Assembly (NCBI GenBank): GCA_030035585.1 | Contig: CM057469.1 | Span: 23,120,501-23,184,500 of the forward strand | Direction: 5' to 3' | Length of the DNA stretch: 64,000 nucleotides | From: Dugong dugon | Taxonomy: Eukaryota > Chordata > Mammalia > Sirenia > Dugongidae | Shown: one piece after another, positions 1 to 10,944 of the stretch | How positions within the stretch are numbered: position 1 is the first letter of the stretch | Layout: the number at the start of each line of letters is the position of its first letter | The notes under the pieces: generated by a model | What the model was told of the DNA's origin: nothing | Database searches by the model: none | Seen by the model: the letters and a program-made list of their open reading frames with translations, nothing else | Program-made: the position numbers and the translations under genes

Positions 1-851
1 TGATCTGATGTGTTTTCATTCTCATTTGATTCTAGGAATTTTTTATTCCATTTCTAATTTCTTCTATTACCCACTGATGTGTAAGCGGGATATTATTCAG
101 TTTCCATGTAATTGACTTTTTTTCCTTGCTCTTTCTGTTGTTAATTTCTACCTTGATGTCATTGTGGTCAGAGAAGATACTTTGAATTATCTCAACGTTT
201 TGGATCTTGTTGAGGATTGCTCTGTGGCCTAAGATGTGGTCTATTCTGAAGAACATTCCATGTGCATTGGAAGAGAATGTGTACTTTGCAGCAGTTGGAT
301 GGAGTGTTCTATATATGTCTATGAGGTCAACTTGGCTGATAGTGCCCTTTAGGTCTTCTGTATCTTTGCTGAGTTTCTTCTTAGTTGTTCTGTCGTTTAC
401 TGAGAGTGGTGTGTTGAAGTCTCCTACTATTGTGTAACTGTCCATTTTTCTTTTCAGTGTTGTTGGAGTTTGTTTTATGTATTTTGGAGCCCTGTCATTG
501 GGTGCGTAGATGTTTATTATGGTTATGTCTTCATGATGTCTCGTCCCCTTAATCATTATATAGTGTCCTTCTTTGTCTTTTATGTTAGATTTTGTTTTAA
601 AGTCTATTTTATCTGAGATTAGAATTGCCACTCCTGCTCTTTTTTGGTAGTTGTGAGCTTGATATATTTTTTTCCAACCTTTGACTTTTAATAAATGCAC
701 ATTTTTGTTTCTAAGGTGTGTCTCTTGTAGACAGCATATTGATGGATCCTGTTTTCTTACCCATTCTGTCACTCTCCGTCTCTTTATTGGGTGCATTGCG
801 TCCATTTACATTCAGTGTAATTATTGATAGATGTGAGTTTGTTGCTGTCAT
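1..851 (-). pseudogene. L1 ORF2 endonuclease domain, frameshifted and cut by window edge
   Basis: This is the N-terminal apurinic/apyrimidinic-type endonuclease domain of L1 ORF2p, which nicks target DNA for retrotransposition. The natural start codon appears to be at 849-851, followed by the typical TNSHLSIITLNVNG peptide. A one-base gain near 786-795 then shifts the frame, and the rest reads as an open frame at 32-805. Within that 257-residue frame the expected active-site residues are present: Glu28 in QETH, Asp129 and Asn131 in GDFNTP, Asp189 in RIDHI and His214 in SDH. One residue is missing just before GDFNTP relative to human L1 as I recall it. The reverse transcriptase lies outside the window. 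Confidence 0.92.
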
Positions 852-1312
852 TTTGTAGTGCTTTTTTTTGTGGTGCTGAAGTTTTCTTTGTTTTTCTTAC
901 TCTCTTGTGCTGAGTTACTTTTGTTTGTGAATTTTTTTTTCATTTCCTTTGTTTTTGTAAGTTTTGTTTTTGCTGAGACTATATGTTTTTCCTCTTTTTT
1001 TATGAGTATGTTTGTTAAGTTTCTTTGTGGTTACCATGAATTTTACCCTTGTCTTTCTAAGTTTGAAGCAGTCTGCCATTACTTGGTACCACCTTGTCTT
1101 CTTCTCCATTAGAAGGTTCTATACCTATGCCGTTTATTCCCTCTTTTATTGTTCTGATGTTGTTGTCATTTACTGATTGACTTCTCTGATTCCCTATTGT
1201 ATTTCTTTTAGTTTTGGATAGTCCTCGAGAGGTCATTTCCTAGATTTGTCTCTGGCTAGTACAATCCTGCATCCTAGATTCTGCCTGTGAGCTGAAGTCT
1301 TTTGTCCTCAGA

Positions 1313-2270
1313 TCACAGAACTCCCTTTAATAATTCTTGAACGTTCGGTTTGACTTTTACATATTCCCTTAGTTTCTGTTTATCTGGAAATGACCTAATT
1401 TCACCATCATATTTGAACAAGAGTTATGCAGAATATGTTATTCTTGGCTGGCTATTTTTTTCTTTCAAGATTTATATATGTCATCCCATTGCCTTCTTGC
1501 CTGCATGGTTTCTGCCAAATAATCTGAGCTTAGTCTTATTGTTTCTCCTCTGTATGTGACTTCTTATTTTTCATCAGCTGCTCTCAGGATTCTTTGTTTG
1601 TCTTTGGTTTTGGCAAGTGTGATTATGATATGCCTTGGTGATTTTCTTTTGGAGTTTCTCCTATATGGGATTCGTTGAGCTTCTTGGATGGCCAGCTTTT
1701 CATCTTTCATGATACTGGGGAAGTTTTCTGTCAGCAGTTCCTCAATGATCCTCTCTGTGTTTTCTGTTTTCTCCACCTGTTCTGGAATTCCAATCACTCG
1801 TAAATTTTTGCTTTTAATTGTGTCCCACATAACTCTCAGGGTCTCTTCATTTTTCTTTTTTCTTTTTTCTGAGTTTTCCTGAAACAGAGTTATTTCCAAC
1901 TGTGTGTCTTTAATTCCACTGATCCTGTCTTCCACCATTTCAAATCTGCTTCTCAGCCCTTCTATGACATCATCCATTTCTGAAATTTTGTTGTTTATCT
2001 TTTGGATTTCTAATTGTTGTTTTTGTATAATTTCTAGTTGTGAATTTATTTTGGCATTTGTTCCTTCACCATCTTCCTGAATTCTTCCAATTTTTTGTCT
2101 GTATTTTCCATGAATTTGTCTATTTTTTCCTCATGTTTGTCAGCTTTTTGCCCCAGCTCTTGGAGAATTCTGAGTATTAGAGGTTTGAATTCCCTATCAG
2201 GTAGTTCTAGTGAATTTTCTTCCACTGGAAAGTCATCTGGTGTTTTATTTTGGATGCCTACTGGAACCAT
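1313..2270 (-). pseudogene. L1 ORF1 (RNA-binding chaperone), broken
   Basis: This is a decayed copy of L1 ORF1p, the RNA-binding protein of the L1 particle. From the N-terminal side it shows a coiled-coil segment rich in Lys/Glu (2046-2270), then an RRM-like part containing RVIGIPEQ, EAQRIPYRR and PRHIIITL (1564-1977). The C-terminal domain follows, with TIRLSSDYLAE and MQARRQW, ending at a stop at 1313-1315. The frame is interrupted by a one-base shift near 2046-2055 and a TAA at 1564-1566 directly after RAADEK, with at least one more stop downstream. The true start may lie upstream of 2270: an ATG near 2345 opens a different frame. It is not functional. Confidence 0.9.
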
Positions 2271-3332
2271 CCTGTCCTGTTTTTGTAAATGTTTTGATAT
2301 TGTCTGCTGTCTTCAGGGCATTCAGCAGGTATTTCTATCATTTATTTATTGTAGATTTGTTTGTTTTGCCCCCTTTTTTTTTTAAATTTGACTATGAGAA
2401 GGGGGACTGTGTGCTTTGTTGTTTGCTCATCAGTGGGCCGAATACTTTTTGCCTCCTTCTCCAATTGGCAGGGTCAGTCACTCAGATATGGTACGGCAAG
2501 GCAGGTCTAGCTGAAAAGGTGTTACTGGGATGGGTTGTTTTTGGCACTTACTACAGCCACCAGGGCAGGTTGATAATCAGTGCAGGGCAGGTTCCAGTAG
2601 GCTGTGCCTGTGCTGCTTGGTGGTGTGATGTCAAGCGCATGGTGCAGGTAGGCAGGATGTAGTAGGGTGATTGTTATGTGTGGGACTAAGATGGATATGG
2701 GAGAGAGGAGAGAGGAACAGGAGCTAAAAGCATACAAACAAACAAAAAGGAATGCTTGGGGAACTTGGCATTGGAGTGGAGATATGAGAGACTATGAAAT
2801 GGAGAAAAACAGAAAGAGGAAGAGGAAGAAAAGAAAAGAATGAATAAATAAAAATAGGAAAGGTTAAAGAACTGCAAATTTCCCAGGGATCCCACCAGTG
2901 CAGCTGTGAGTTCTGGGGAAGTCGCTCTCAGGTGTTGCAGTACAGCTTGGCTAGAAGGCATAGAGGTATACAACGCCAGGTATTCAGGGAACAGAAAGAG
3001 AAGGAAGATATAGAGAGACGAGAAACTGAGTAATGAGGAAAGACAAAAAGGGAGAGGGAAAAGAAAACAAAACAAATTAAAAAAATAAAAAGAACAAGAA
3101 AAGCCCCCCAAAGACAGAAAAAAGAAAAAGAAAAACCCAACGAAGAAACAAATGCCCTCAGGGATCCCTCTGCATGTCTGTGCAAGCCGAGGGGGTAGTC
3201 TTCTTGCCACGCAGCACCGCCTGGCCAGAAGGGGCTCCCAGCTCAAGAAAAGGAAAAGAAAACAAACGAACAAAAGTCCCGGGATCCCATCAGCGCAGCA
3301 GCCCAGACCGGGAAGCAGCTCCACACTCAAAC

Positions 3333-3616
3333 GGAGCTCCACAGCCCCTCAGGAAGAAGCAAAGATGGCTCACAGAGCCAGGTATTTGAGCAGAAGGAGG
3401 GGGAGGTGGTGAGAAGTAGGGAAGAAATCAAAAGAAGCAGAAAAAAAAGCAAAACCAACAGCCAACAAATGGCACTCAGAGACCCAGCTAGCTCAGGCTG
3501 GTGGATTCCAAGCAGCCGGTGTTTCTTGGACAAGAGACTGTGTCCGCGGGATGCAGAGGGGGCCGAGTGTGGGTGAAGAAGTGTAGGGAGTGGTAAAGCA
3601 TATATCACAAATTACC
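3333..3616 (-). repeat. L1 5'UTR tandem monomer, copy 1
   Basis: This unit of 284 bases begins GGAGCTCCACAGCCCCTCAG and ends ...AAATTACC. It is followed immediately by a second copy with the same landmarks: CAGCCCCTCAGGAAGAAGCAAAGATGGC, GTATTTGAG, GGAGGGGGAGGTGGTGAGA, AATGGCACTCAGAGA and ATATC(A/G)CAAATTACC. Confidence 0.9.
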
Positions 3617-3899
3617 GGAGCTCTGCAGCCCCTCAGGAAGAAGCAAAGATGGCGCACGGAGCCGGGTATTTGAGCGAAAGGAGGGGGAGGTGGTGAGAGG
3701 TAAGAAAGAAATCAAAAGAAGCGGAAAAAAGCAACACCAGCAGCCAATAAATGGCACTCAGAGAGCCAGCCCATTCGGGTGTGTGGAATCCAAGCAGCCA
3801 GTGTTTCCCAGACAAGAGATTGTGGCTGTGGGAAGCAGAGGAGGCTGAGTGGGGTTGAAGGAGGTTGGGGGGTGGGAAGGCGTATATCGCAAATTACCG
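3617..3899 (-). repeat. L1 5'UTR tandem monomer, copy 2
   Basis: Second copy of the 284-base unit, directly abutting the first. Differences from copy 1 are scattered substitutions and short indels, which suggests the duplication predates insertion or shortly followed it. The DNA after it (3900-4225) does not repeat the unit. Confidence 0.9.
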
Positions 3900-4225
3900 G
3901 TTGTTTTGTCTCCCACTGGAAGTTCCGTGAAGCTGCTTTCTCGTACCCCCTGTTTGCTGGTCTCCGATAGGAGTCCAAGATGGTGGATCTGCGCTGCGTT
4001 AGCTGGCAGGGGACCTCTGCATGAATCTCTCCTCGCTCTCTGTTCTCTGTCAGTTTTCTCACTCCATTTGGTGCTTGGCTGGGTTCTTTATCTCTTCATT
4101 TGATGTTTTAGGGTTTCAGGATTGTTGTATTCTCTGTTTGGCTTGGTTTTTCGGATCTTTGCTGTGGAGGGACAGCTTGGTGCTTCTGCCTAGAGTGCCA
4201 TTTTGCCAGAAGTTGATTGCTGAAT

Positions 4226-4500
4226 TTTTTCTAAAGATTTTCATACTTTTTCTCTTTAGGTCTATTAATAATATGTGCATTCTATTCATGAATTTCCTAA
4301 TGTTAAATGATCCTTGAAATCCCAGAATAAACCCCACTAGATCATGATATGTTAGTTTCTTAATGTGATAATAGATTCTGTTTGTTTTTGTTTAGGATTT
4401 TTTTCATGAATACTCAGAAGTGAGATTGGCCTGTCCTAGATTTTCTGTTGAGTTCTATAACAAATACTTTACTGTAAAGAATGGTCATGCTATTGATTTT
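4226..4500 (-). mobile_element. Older L1 ORF2 fragment, antisense
   Basis: The text resembles the reverse complement of the L1 reverse-transcriptase region (segments like ATCCCAGAATAAACCCCACT.GATCATGATAT). It is more diverged than the L1 beside it, which probably inserted into it. Family not assigned. Confidence 0.6.
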
Positions 4501-4795
4501 TGGCATACTTTTCCATGACTCAGAAGAGCCTCATTCAGAATTTACATTATTTCTCTAGTCCAGAGAAATGTGATGAGAAATAAGTAGCATTCAGCAACGT
4601 TTTATCATAAGCAAAATACCCAAATGATGGATTAGATAAAGGTTGAAAAAGAGAAGCATTGTGCTTCTAGCTTCTCTTCCCACTCCACCAGCTATACAGA
4701 AGCTCTGCATGTGGAGACTACTCCCCATTTATATCTTCTCTGTCTGAAATAGCAAGGGTTTGGGGGGAACTAGGGCAGATGCAACAGTTTAATGT

Positions 4796-5136
4796 AGTGT
4801 AGTGGTTCAGTGATAGAATTCTTGCCTTGCATGCGGGAGATCCAGGCTCAACTCCTGGCCAGTGTACCTCATGTGCAGCCACCATCCACCTATCATTGGA
4901 GGCTTGTATGTTCCTATGATGCTGAGCAGGTTTCAGTGGAGCTTACAGACTAAGACAAACCAAGAAGAAAGGCCTGGCAATTTACTAATAAAATCAGCCA
5001 ATGAGAACTCTACGAATCACGATGGTCCACCCTACAACCAATCATGGGGGTGGCACAGGACCTGGCAGTGTTTTTTTCTGTTGTGCATGAGGCTGCCATG
5101 AGTAGGGGCTGACTGGATGGCAGCTGACAGCAACAG
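4796..5136 (+). mobile_element. tRNA-Gly-headed SINE with AfroSINE-like body
   Basis: The head (GTGGTTCAGTGATAGAATTC ... GGCTCAACTCCTGGCC) matches tRNA-Gly with recognisable A and B boxes. The body (AAGGCCTGGCAATTTACT... AATCAGCCAATGAGAACTCT) and the tail (ATGAGTAGGGGCTGACTGGATGGCAGCTGACAGCAACA) resemble the AfroSINE copies in this window. A second copy lies at 10945-11290. Confidence 0.8.
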
Positions 5137-5154
5137 TGTTCAAGAAATGTAACT

Positions 5155-5365
5155 GTAGCTAAAAAGACTTGACTCAAATACCAGCTTACTTCCTAGATGT
5201 GAGATTTTTCTAAGTGTCTCTGAGTTTCAGGCTCCTCATCTGTGAAATGGAGATAATAATATCTACCTCATAGGGTTGCTGAGAATAAATTGAAATAATG
5301 TCTGTAAATTGCTTAGGACTGGACCTGGCACATAGTCCTTCTTCAATAATCAGTAGCTAAATTAT
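5155..5365 (+). repeat. MIR relic
   Basis: Ancient tRNA-derived SINE recognised by the core TCATCTGTGAAATGGAGATA, CTACCTCATAGGGTTG and the tail GGCACATAGTCCTTCTTCAATAA. Confidence 0.8.
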
Positions 5366-5510
5366 TTTAGCAATTGTGCTTTTGAAGGGAATCAAGAAGG
5401 CAGAAGGTAGGGGAGTGTAGAAAAGTTGGCAGACAGCTATGACCTGATATAATCAGAGGAGACTTTTGGGAAACAGAAGAGCTACATTTGAGGTTTGAAG
5501 CTTGAGTAGA

Positions 5511-6017
5511 TGTATTAGTTATCTATTAGTCGTCTGCACACGGATTGCATAACAAAGTACCCCAAAATTTAGCACTTGAAACAACATTTGTTATTGTACA
5601 CAGTGTCTGAGGGTCAGGAATCCAGGCAAGGCTTAGCTGGGTGTTCTGGCCCAAGGTCTCTCAGGAAGTGTCAACCAGGCTGTCCTCTGGGGCTGTAGCC
5701 ATCTCAAGGAGCTGGAGGAACACTCACACATGGTGGTTGGCAAGAGGCTTCAGTTTCTGGGCTCTTGGGTCTCTTATAGAGCTACTCAAGACACAGCTTC
5801 CCTGCACCCCCTGGAATGAGTGAGCCAGAACAGAAAGAGAGCCCCAGTCAGAAACTGCCATCTTTGATAACCAGATCTTGGAAGTGACAGATCATCCCTC
5901 TGCCATATTCTGTTGGTCACATAGACTGACTTTGGTTCACTGTGGGAGAGGACTATATCAGCTTTTAGATAACAGGAGGAGATAATTAAGGTACCATCTT
6001 GAGGGCTGGCTACCACG
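5511..6017 (-). mobile_element. MLT1-type MaLR solo LTR
   Basis: On the minus strand this is an ancient MLT1 LTR, recognised on the + strand by TGTATTAGTTATCTATTAGT, GCATAACAAAGTACCCCAAA, AGCTGGGTGTTCTGGC and GAGGGCTGGCTACCACG. It is flanked by a 5-base near-repeat (GTAGA at 5506-5510, GTGGA at 6018-6022), as expected for an ERVL-type integration. No internal region is attached. It interrupts a possible antisense L2 relic at 5400-5505. Confidence 0.82.
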
Positions 6018-7367
6018 GTGGATTTGGGCCAAATGGTAAGAAACTGGAAACTGGGTGGAAAGGAGAAAACTCAGCCAGGTGCTCTCATAAATGCAATCCC
6101 TGCTGTGAAGATGTGTGACCCATGCGAGTGTTGACTGAACCACCTTACTGAAGCCTTAAAGCAGGAGGTAGATACACAGCTCTAGATCAATCATGGCAGC
6201 AGGGGTGTTGGGGTGTATGACCCTATACACTTCTTGAGCAGTGTCAGGTGATTTGTGAGCCAAATCTCCAGAAGAACAACATGGAGGAGTAACTTCTAAA
6301 GTAAAGAATGCTTCTCACTTACCCACGTTAACCTTTGGGCAAGTTGTTTCAGTTTTCTCAGCTGTAACTTCCACATTTTTACGCAGAGCTAATCCCTCTC
6401 ACAATGTGAGGAAAAGCAAATCTGTGGATGATAAATGTGAAAGTGTCTTATGTAAGTGATTTTATTGTTGTGAATGAGATGACAGATGTGAGGTACTGAC
6501 TGCCGCCTACAAGCAGGTACAGACCAGGCCTCTCCAGTGCCTTATTCTATGTTCAGCCCTCTGTCCAGTGCCAGGCGCAAGGTGGGTATTCAAGGAATAG
6601 ATTTCCTGAGTGAAGTCAATAAAATCTGTTCTCCCTCTTCCCAGCACGCATTCTTCTGGATGCCACTAAACAACTGGCCTTAGTGTAGAAAGGCTCAAGT
6701 ATTTCTGTCACAGAGCTCTGATTTTGGAAGCAGCCAAGGCATCAGTGACCAGGTCCAAGCCAAAGAGGCTTTGTCAGCTACCGCGAAGCTTCTGGATTCC
6801 TGGCATAGTCAGTGTGGGCCAGTTACCCAGCTGTTGAAGCTGTCCTGCCATTCAACTGTATAGCATTCAAATAAAACACATGTAAAGTCCATGCTACATG
6901 TATTTCCTCTCTACAATATGTATAAGAACAACAATACACGTGGATTATTATCAGTGATGACAATAGCATTGATTACAATCTGTGTAGCTGTTTCTAGATA
7001 GAAAGGCTTCTAACATGCATTATGTCACTTACACTTTACAAAGTCCTGCATGGAAGGCTTAGTTTTGTTAACTACCATTCAGCTAAGACTCAAATCCTTA
7101 CTCATACCAGAAAGCCTGGCTTTTGCTCCAAAACCCCATACAATCTACAGTATACTAAATAGTATCTGATTTTGCCTTCTTATCAATAGTGCACATCAGG
7201 AGGTTATATTACGTTGGGGTCAGCTTCGTGCATAACAATTCATTTTTATTTTATACCAGTGAAATGTAGTGAGCTTTTCATTTGTTAGATGGCTTACTCT
7301 GCTGTGCATGTCTGCTGGAGGTAGTCAAAGGACAGTGTATTTCCACTATCACAACGTCTCTCGGAGG
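6018..7367. other. RGS7 intron, mostly unique, with short MIR/L2 relics
   Basis: MIR-like text at about 6320-6400 (GTTAACCTTTGGGCAAGTTG...) and an L2/MIR 3'-end-like piece at 6530-6605 are the only repeats I recognise. No exon with consistent splice sites and R7-family protein sequence was seen. Confidence 0.5.
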
Positions 7368-7389
7368 TGGCTAATAGCGCTATTAGCCA
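7368..7389. repeat. 22-base perfect palindrome
   Basis: The sequence TGGCTAATAGC is followed at once by its exact reverse complement with no spacer. It contains two inward-facing TAAT cores, the kind of site homeodomain dimers can bind. It lies in otherwise unique intronic DNA. Function is not shown. Confidence 0.9.
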
Positions 7390-8971
7390 TGCTGGGCTGC
7401 TGCTAAAGAGTCACACAGTGGAATCTGCTATTAAATGCAATGGTTATAAATATATCCTAGAAACTTCCCTGTCTGGTTCTGGGCTTGAACCAGCAGGTGT
7501 AGTATGCTATAGATTGTAAGAGGTTTGACTTTTAATTCTTTACCCCATGTGTAATTTACATGCTCTAATTTGAAACTTAAACAGCAGTAGAACTTTAGTA
7601 TCTTCTTAACATTTCCCTTGAAAGGCATCAGAGCTCTTCCAATGCTGGTTTTAACTTTTGGTTGTTTTTGTGGTTCCATGAGAAACAAATCATGTAGATG
7701 TCAATAGGAATGATCCAGTTTTCTGTCCTTAATGATCAAATCAGCTCATGCTCATGTCTGTCTTCTCGATCAGTAGTCCATGTTCTTTTCATTACTGATT
7801 CCTTTAACTGTTTTAGAAAATCCGAAACATGCTAATTCACATTTAAATCTTTCTTTTATGTCACAAAGAAAGAACATCATTTCTGTCTATTATTCAGATT
7901 TGTTCCTTTGGATTGAAAAATATTTTGACAGTGGAACTGTCATGAACCTCTCTGAATGAAACTGTTCTTTTTCACTCCCTGCCTACGTCTTTTATTCTGT
8001 CTGCTCTTCCTATCCCTGAATAGATTTGCAGATACGGTGTCCTATTATTATATAATATCAGATGCTATTTATGAGAGCTATGGGTAGAATGAGAATTAAA
8101 ACTGCTTTCCCTACTATTAAATCAGTGCTTCTATAGCCTATGGGTTGGTGGCTTTTGAAAATGATGCGCCCAGATTTCTGTCCCATTTTTTCTGAAATGA
8201 TAGGATGTGGACAGTGGCTGGAGTGATACTGGGAACAAGAGTCTGAGGACCAACATCCACTGATGTTAGCTTGCCTAGTTCTGGGGTCTGGGCAAGTGAC
8301 TGGGAGGGGAGGGTCACCACTAGCCCCCGCGTGCTACTGAGAAGCTAGTTTCTTGCACCATTCCTGCTGTAGCTGAATTAAAGTTCTGTCTGCAGGCAGA
8401 AAAGGTCAATCAGATCATCTTTTAAAACATACAGGAAAAGAGAGAAAATGGGGCAAAATGTTAACAATTGAAGAACCTCGGCTAAGTCTATGGGACTTCT
8501 TTGAACCATCCTTGCAGTTCTTTCTGTAAGTTTGAGATTATATCAAAGTAAAGTTTCACGTATGCGCGCACACACACATTTACACACACACACACACCTT
8601 CCAACAAATATGGATCCCAACTACAAAGTATTTATGACTTGGGGAAGCCTGTCTCCCCAGTTTTTGAATATTCTTCAGGATATAAGCCTAATAGGCCTTC
8701 TGTCTAAACCGCTGGTACTACTCTGCTTCTGGATATGGTCAGTGCTGACTTGGGAAAGGACCAGCTAGAAACAAAGAAACGGGCAAGCGCAAAGCTAGAG
8801 ACAGCAAGTGCACATTGTCTGTAAGAGGATGGCTGGGCAGACTCCTCAAAGGAACCAGGAATGAGGTCAGCCTGCCAAGACACTGACAGAGCCAGCATGA
8901 ACACAGCTTTCATGCGGGAGCAGTAGGTATTTGGGCTGGGTTGTTTTTTTTTTTTTTTTTCTGTTCATTTG
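7390..8971. other. RGS7 intron, unique; (CA)n at 8567-8600
   Basis: No exon or interspersed repeat was recognised with confidence. A short CA microsatellite interrupted by TTTA lies at 8567-8600 and a T run at 8942-8960. Confidence 0.5.
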
Positions 8972-9486
8972 TGTCATGGATTGAATTATGTCCCCCAAAA
9001 AATGTGTGTATCAATTTGGCTGGGCCATGATTCCTGGTATTGTCTGATTGTCTACCATTTTGTAATCTAATGTGATTTTTCTATGTGTTGTATACTCTAT
9101 CACTATGATGTAATAAGATGGATTAGTGGCAGTTACACTGATGAGATCTACAAGTTTAGATAGTGTCTTCAGCCAATCTCTTCTGAGATATAAAAGAGAG
9201 AAGTGAGCAGAGACACATGGGAACCTCACACCACCAAGAGAGCAGTGCCGGGAGCAGAGTGTGTCCTTTGGACCTGAGGTTTCTGCGCGGAGAAGCTCCA
9301 GACCAAGGGAAGACTGATGCATCACAAGGACCTTCCTCCAGAGGAGACAGAGACAGAAAGCCTTCTCCTGGAGCCGGCACCCTGAATTCGAACATCTAGC
9401 CTACTGGACTGTGAGAATAAACTTCTCTTTGTTAAAGCCATCCACTTGTGCTATTTCTGTTATAGCAGCACTAGATGACTAAGACA
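8972..9486 (+). mobile_element. MaLR-like solo LTR
   Basis: An LTR of 515 bases with TG...CA ends (TGTCATGGATTG ... CTAAGACA). It has a TATA-like GAGATATAAAAGAGAG (9185-9200) and a GAATAAACTTC poly(A) signal before the 3' end. The flanks ATTTG/GTTTG form a 4-of-5 target duplication. End sequences follow the MST/MLT1 pattern of MaLR LTRs. It is the best-preserved of six related copies in the window. Confidence 0.85.
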
Positions 9487-10003
9487 GTTTGCTTTGACCA
9501 AAATGTAAAAATTGTATTAAAAAAGATAATTCATGTTCTTTTAATCTGATACCAGGTGTCTGCTTCAGGTGGATTCTCTTACTTGAGAAAAAAAATAACA
9601 TTTAAGTTAAAAACAATCTATAATTAATAAGAAAAAAAATAAATCCCCTCACAAACCCCGAAAGTGCTAGACAACGTCTCAGCTCTGCTGTTTCCCCTCT
9701 CAACAATTTTACGTACCTCCTCACAATCAAAAACTGGATTTTTCAGAAACAAATTTTATTTTATTATCAGAAGCTCCAACATAAGAACGTTTGTTATTAC
9801 CTATTTTCAAATGTAGGAAGTTAACCCTTTGAGAAGCAAAAAATTAAAAATGTTATTAAGGAAATGAACCTCAAGTGTATTAGTCTGGAGCCTGATTTGA
9901 TAGATCTGAATAATTTTGAACTGAACTAAGTTTTGCATCCTCACCTCCATCCCACCATATACTTAGTCCCAATAATGTGCTCATTCACTTATTAAGTGTG
10001 ATA

Positions 10004-10158
10004 AACCCCCTGCCATCGAGTCAATTCTAACTTATAGCGATCCTATAGGACAGAGTAGAACTGCCACATAGAGTTTCCAAGGAGTGCCTGGTGGATTTGA
10101 ACTGCTGACCTTTTGGTTAGCAGCCGTAGCTCTTAACCACTATGCCACCAGGGTTTCC
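10004..10158 (-). mobile_element. AfroSINE, short type
   Basis: Antisense tRNA-related SINE (GCCATCGAGTCAATTC ... CCACCAGGGTTTCC) without the central ~45-base block. It is flanked by a perfect 14-base target-site duplication TATTAAGTGTGATA at 9990-10003 and 10159-10172. Confidence 0.95.
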
Positions 10159-10353
10159 TATTAAGTGTGATAGGTGGCCTTAAACTGCTAAAGTTTCATT
10201 TTTGCTTTTCTTTCCTCCAGTATAGTTCAACTTGTTCTTTTTTAACGAGCAACTTCCTAAATTCTGACCAACATAATTTGAAAGCATGAAATAATGATGC
10301 AATCCCCTGCTACAATGTTATTTTTTTTATTTATGTCTTTGAGCTATACGGAT

Positions 10354-10383
10354 AATTACTATTATTATTATTATCACTATTAT
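10354..10383. repeat. (ATT)n microsatellite
   Basis: A run of ACTATTATTATTATTATCACTATTAT directly before a MIR relic. Confidence 0.8.
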
Positions 10384-10384
10384 A

Positions 10385-10545
10385 GCAGCCAACATATGCT
10401 TAGGGTATTCTGGCTTCCAGGAACTATTCTAAACACTTTACACACATTATTTCGAACAACAGTGAGGTCAGTACTGTTACTATTACTCTCATTGTGAAGG
10501 AGGAACACAAAAACTTAAGAGAAATTGTTTAACCCTTCCAAGGAT
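10385..10545 (-). repeat. MIR relic, antisense
   Basis: Recognised by AGGAACTATTCTAAACACTTTAC, a stretch about AGTACTGTTACTATTACTCTCATT, and a decayed tRNA-proximal part at the right. Confidence 0.65.
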
Positions 10546-10944
10546 ATAGCCCATGATCTTAACAATTTTGTAGTCATGTGATTTTGTTCTTTATGTGTGA
10601 TGACTAACATTTTTAAAAAGTGGCATTGTCCTTTATTTAAGTGATATATTTAAAGATTTTCTACTCTCTGAAGTGTGCTACAAATGGAGCTATTAACTAT
10701 TCTAGAGGGAAGCATGCTGCCATTGTAGGAAGTATTCAGGCTAAGGATGAATGACTCATCAGAGAAGTTGTCAGAAGAAATCATGAACTGGATGCTACAT
10801 TTGACCAGATAATCTTTATGTTCTCTCCAATGTCTGAGTCTTTGGTATTATGCTTCTGTGAAAATTAGGTTAATAGTGGCTGACCTGTATGGTTTATAGA
10901 ATGTTTATGAAAATTAAATAAGGTCATGTCAATGGCTATGTTTG

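Larger units (their letters stand above)
1..4225 (-). mobile_element. LINE-1, antisense, 5' part with 5'UTR, ORF1 and start of ORF2
   Basis: Read on the minus strand this is an L1 from its 5' end (near 4225) through a long 5'UTR (about 2350-4225), ORF1 (about 1313-2270), a spacer and the endonuclease end of ORF2, which runs off the window at base 1. The 5' end carries a CAAAATGGC motif (4197-4205), similar to the YY1 site at the start of other mammalian L1s. Both ORFs are broken, so the copy is dead, but decay is modest and it is not among the oldest L1s. It sits in older L1-like antisense sequence that continues to about 4500. Identification rests on recognisable L1 protein motifs; the family name is unknown. 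Confidence 0.93.
2350..4225 (-). promoter_or_regulatory. L1 5'UTR / internal promoter region
   Basis: This is a purine-rich (on the + strand) segment between ORF1 and the L1 5' end. GGGATCCC-containing blocks recur at about 2887, 3162 and 3281, followed by two tandem monomers at 3333-3616 and 3617-3899. YY1-like sites read on the + strand at 3644-3655 (CAAAGATGGCGC) and 3975-3986 (CCAAGATGGTGG), and on the minus strand at 4197-4205. By analogy with other L1s this was the internal promoter. Activity now is unknown. Confidence 0.7.

Noticed and set aside
2686-3342. 218-codon open frame on the minus strand
   Set aside because: It is low-complexity Phe/Leu/Ser-rich translation of the purine-rich L1 5'UTR, with no domain.
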